Of a stretch of DNA of 64,000 nt, positions 63,418 through 64,000 are shown one piece after another. Origin of the DNA: M3007 sp964481485 (GTDB lineage: Bacteria > Bacteroidota > Bacteroidia > Chitinophagales > Saprospiraceae); contig CAYZVM010000003.1 in the NCBI GenBank assembly GCA_964481485.1, forward strand, positions 1 to 64,000, given 5' to 3'. Under the pieces are notes generated by a model. It was not told where the DNA came from and did no database searches. It worked only from the letters and a program-made list of their open reading frames with translations. Position 1 is the first letter of the stretch, and the number at the start of each line of letters is the position of its first letter. The position numbers were made by a program, and so were the translations under genes.

Positions 63418-64000
63418 ATGCAGTTTGGAACCCATCAATCACAACCGCCGCAAGAGAATCCGGAATCCAAACACTGGAAATTCCGCGACGTGAAAATTTA
63501 TGCCTCCACAGAGTGGCTGGCCGACAACAAGAAGAAATACCGGCAGGTGTTTGACCGCCACGAAACGACGTACATCTACGCCGAACTCTCTTTTTACAAC
63601 AAACATTTTGACGTCGAGGATTGGGAAGTGAATGTGGAACTGCGCTGCTACGCTGTCAAAAAACAGCGCAAAGAAATTTGCAACCTGCCATTCCGCCGCA
63701 AAGTGAGCAAATACGACCCTGTCGGGTACATCCGCGAGGGCTGGGGCAACAAACAAGAAGGCGTTTTTTGGAAAAAAGGCGCGTACTACTGGGAGGCATG
63801 GATAGAGGGCGAAAAAGTGGCGACCAAATATTTCTACGTCGAGGATGCCACGCGCCCGCTCACCAAAACCGACAACCCATACTGCCAAATCACCTCGCTG
63901 CGGATGTACGAAGGCCCTTACGACGACACGCCGGAGTTCGAGCGAGCATATATGCGGCGTTTTCACAGCGAAGAAACCCGCTACATCTACGCCGAGGTCA
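63418..64000 (+). CDS. N-terminus of a protein with an internally repeated domain (cut by window edge)
   Basis: The frame is open from ATG 63418 to the right edge (194 codons). After a hydrophilic start (MQFGTHQSQPPQENPESKHW) comes a domain at about residues 20-150: VKIYASTEWLADNKKKY, ETTYIYAELSFYNKHFDVED, ELRCYAVKKQRKEICNL, YIREGWGNKQEGVFWKKG. From residue 160 the pattern starts again (LRMYEGPYDDTPEFERAY, ETRYIYAEV). It has no signal peptide, so it is probably cytosolic. My recollection is that this kind of N-terminal repeat occurs in large Bacteroidota AAA+ ATPases, but no ATPase motif is within the window and I cannot confirm it. Confidence 0.75.
   Translation, partial: MQFGTHQSQPPQENPESKHWKFRDVKIYASTEWLADNKKKYRQVFDRHETTYIYAELSFYNKHFDVEDWEVNVELRCYAVKKQRKEICNLPFRRKVSKYDPVGYIREGWGNKQEGVFWKKGAYYWEAWIEGEKVATKYFYVEDATRPLTKTDNPYCQITSLRMYEGPYDDTPEFERAYMRRFHSEETRYIYAEV

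Noticed and set aside
1..64000. tRNA, rRNA and insertion-sequence transposase genes
   Set aside because: Read through by eye without finding a cloverleaf with a convincing GGTTCRA arm, any rRNA-like stretch, or a transposase; a covariance search would be needed to exclude small RNAs.

Overview
This window looks like a scaffold from an uncultivated, fairly GC-rich member of the Bacteroidota, most likely a Saprospiria-type relative. Four lines of evidence support that. There are several very large secreted proteins with the C-terminal sorting domains of the type IX secretion system (T9SS). Many genes are preceded by the Bacteroidota -7 promoter box TAnnTTTG. PKD, Ig-like and SprB-like repeat proteins are abundant. 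Long palindromic repeats sit between, and sometimes inside, genes. Three runs of N (10, 100 and 100 bases), one flanked by two divergent copies of the same stretch, suggest a metagenome assembly. No rRNA, tRNA, CRISPR array or insertion-sequence transposase was recognised.

Layout. 1-15606: secretome block with a subtilisin-like protease (cut by the left edge), two adhesin-like T9SS cargo proteins of about 2200 residues, and an orphan T9SS sorting-domain fragment. 15627-19572: a leftward group of an NlpC/P60 peptidase, a lipoprotein and a large exported protein, the last two of unknown function. 19647-26384: core metabolism with enolase, glucose-6-phosphate isomerase and cobalamin-dependent methionine synthase (the last interrupted by a small gap). 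26474-30302: a conflict-type locus with a VapBC-like toxin-antitoxin pair followed by a LRR-Roc-COR GTPase whose C-terminus looks like an effector-associated domain. 30400-35669: a small beta-barrel protein divergent from a LanB-like dehydratase and a secreted CotH-fold kinase. 35695-41312: ParAB, a metallo-beta-lactamase-fold hydrolase, RNase D and a double-ATPase peptide transporter subunit. 41341-49711: an AsmA-like protein, a T9SS cargo protein, a glycosyltransferase, a LolD-like ATPase and an alkaline phosphatase. 49791-55388: dihydrolipoyl dehydrogenase, an MFS transporter and two dicarboxylate/amino-acid symporters. 55552-64000: a Nudix hydrolase, an SMP-30-like lactonase, an alpha/beta hydrolase, another T9SS cargo protein, two unknown envelope proteins and the start of a protein with an internally repeated N-terminal domain.

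How it fits together. Most of the window is housekeeping plus cell-surface biology typical of a gliding or surface-attached polymer-degrading bacterium. The parts that deserve most attention are the Roco/effector-associated-domain protein beside a toxin-antitoxin pair, the orphan LanB-like dehydratase next to a CotH kinase, and a set of palindromic or tandem repeat elements, three of which sit in frame inside conserved genes (metH, the LanB-like gene and the peptide transporter ATPase).
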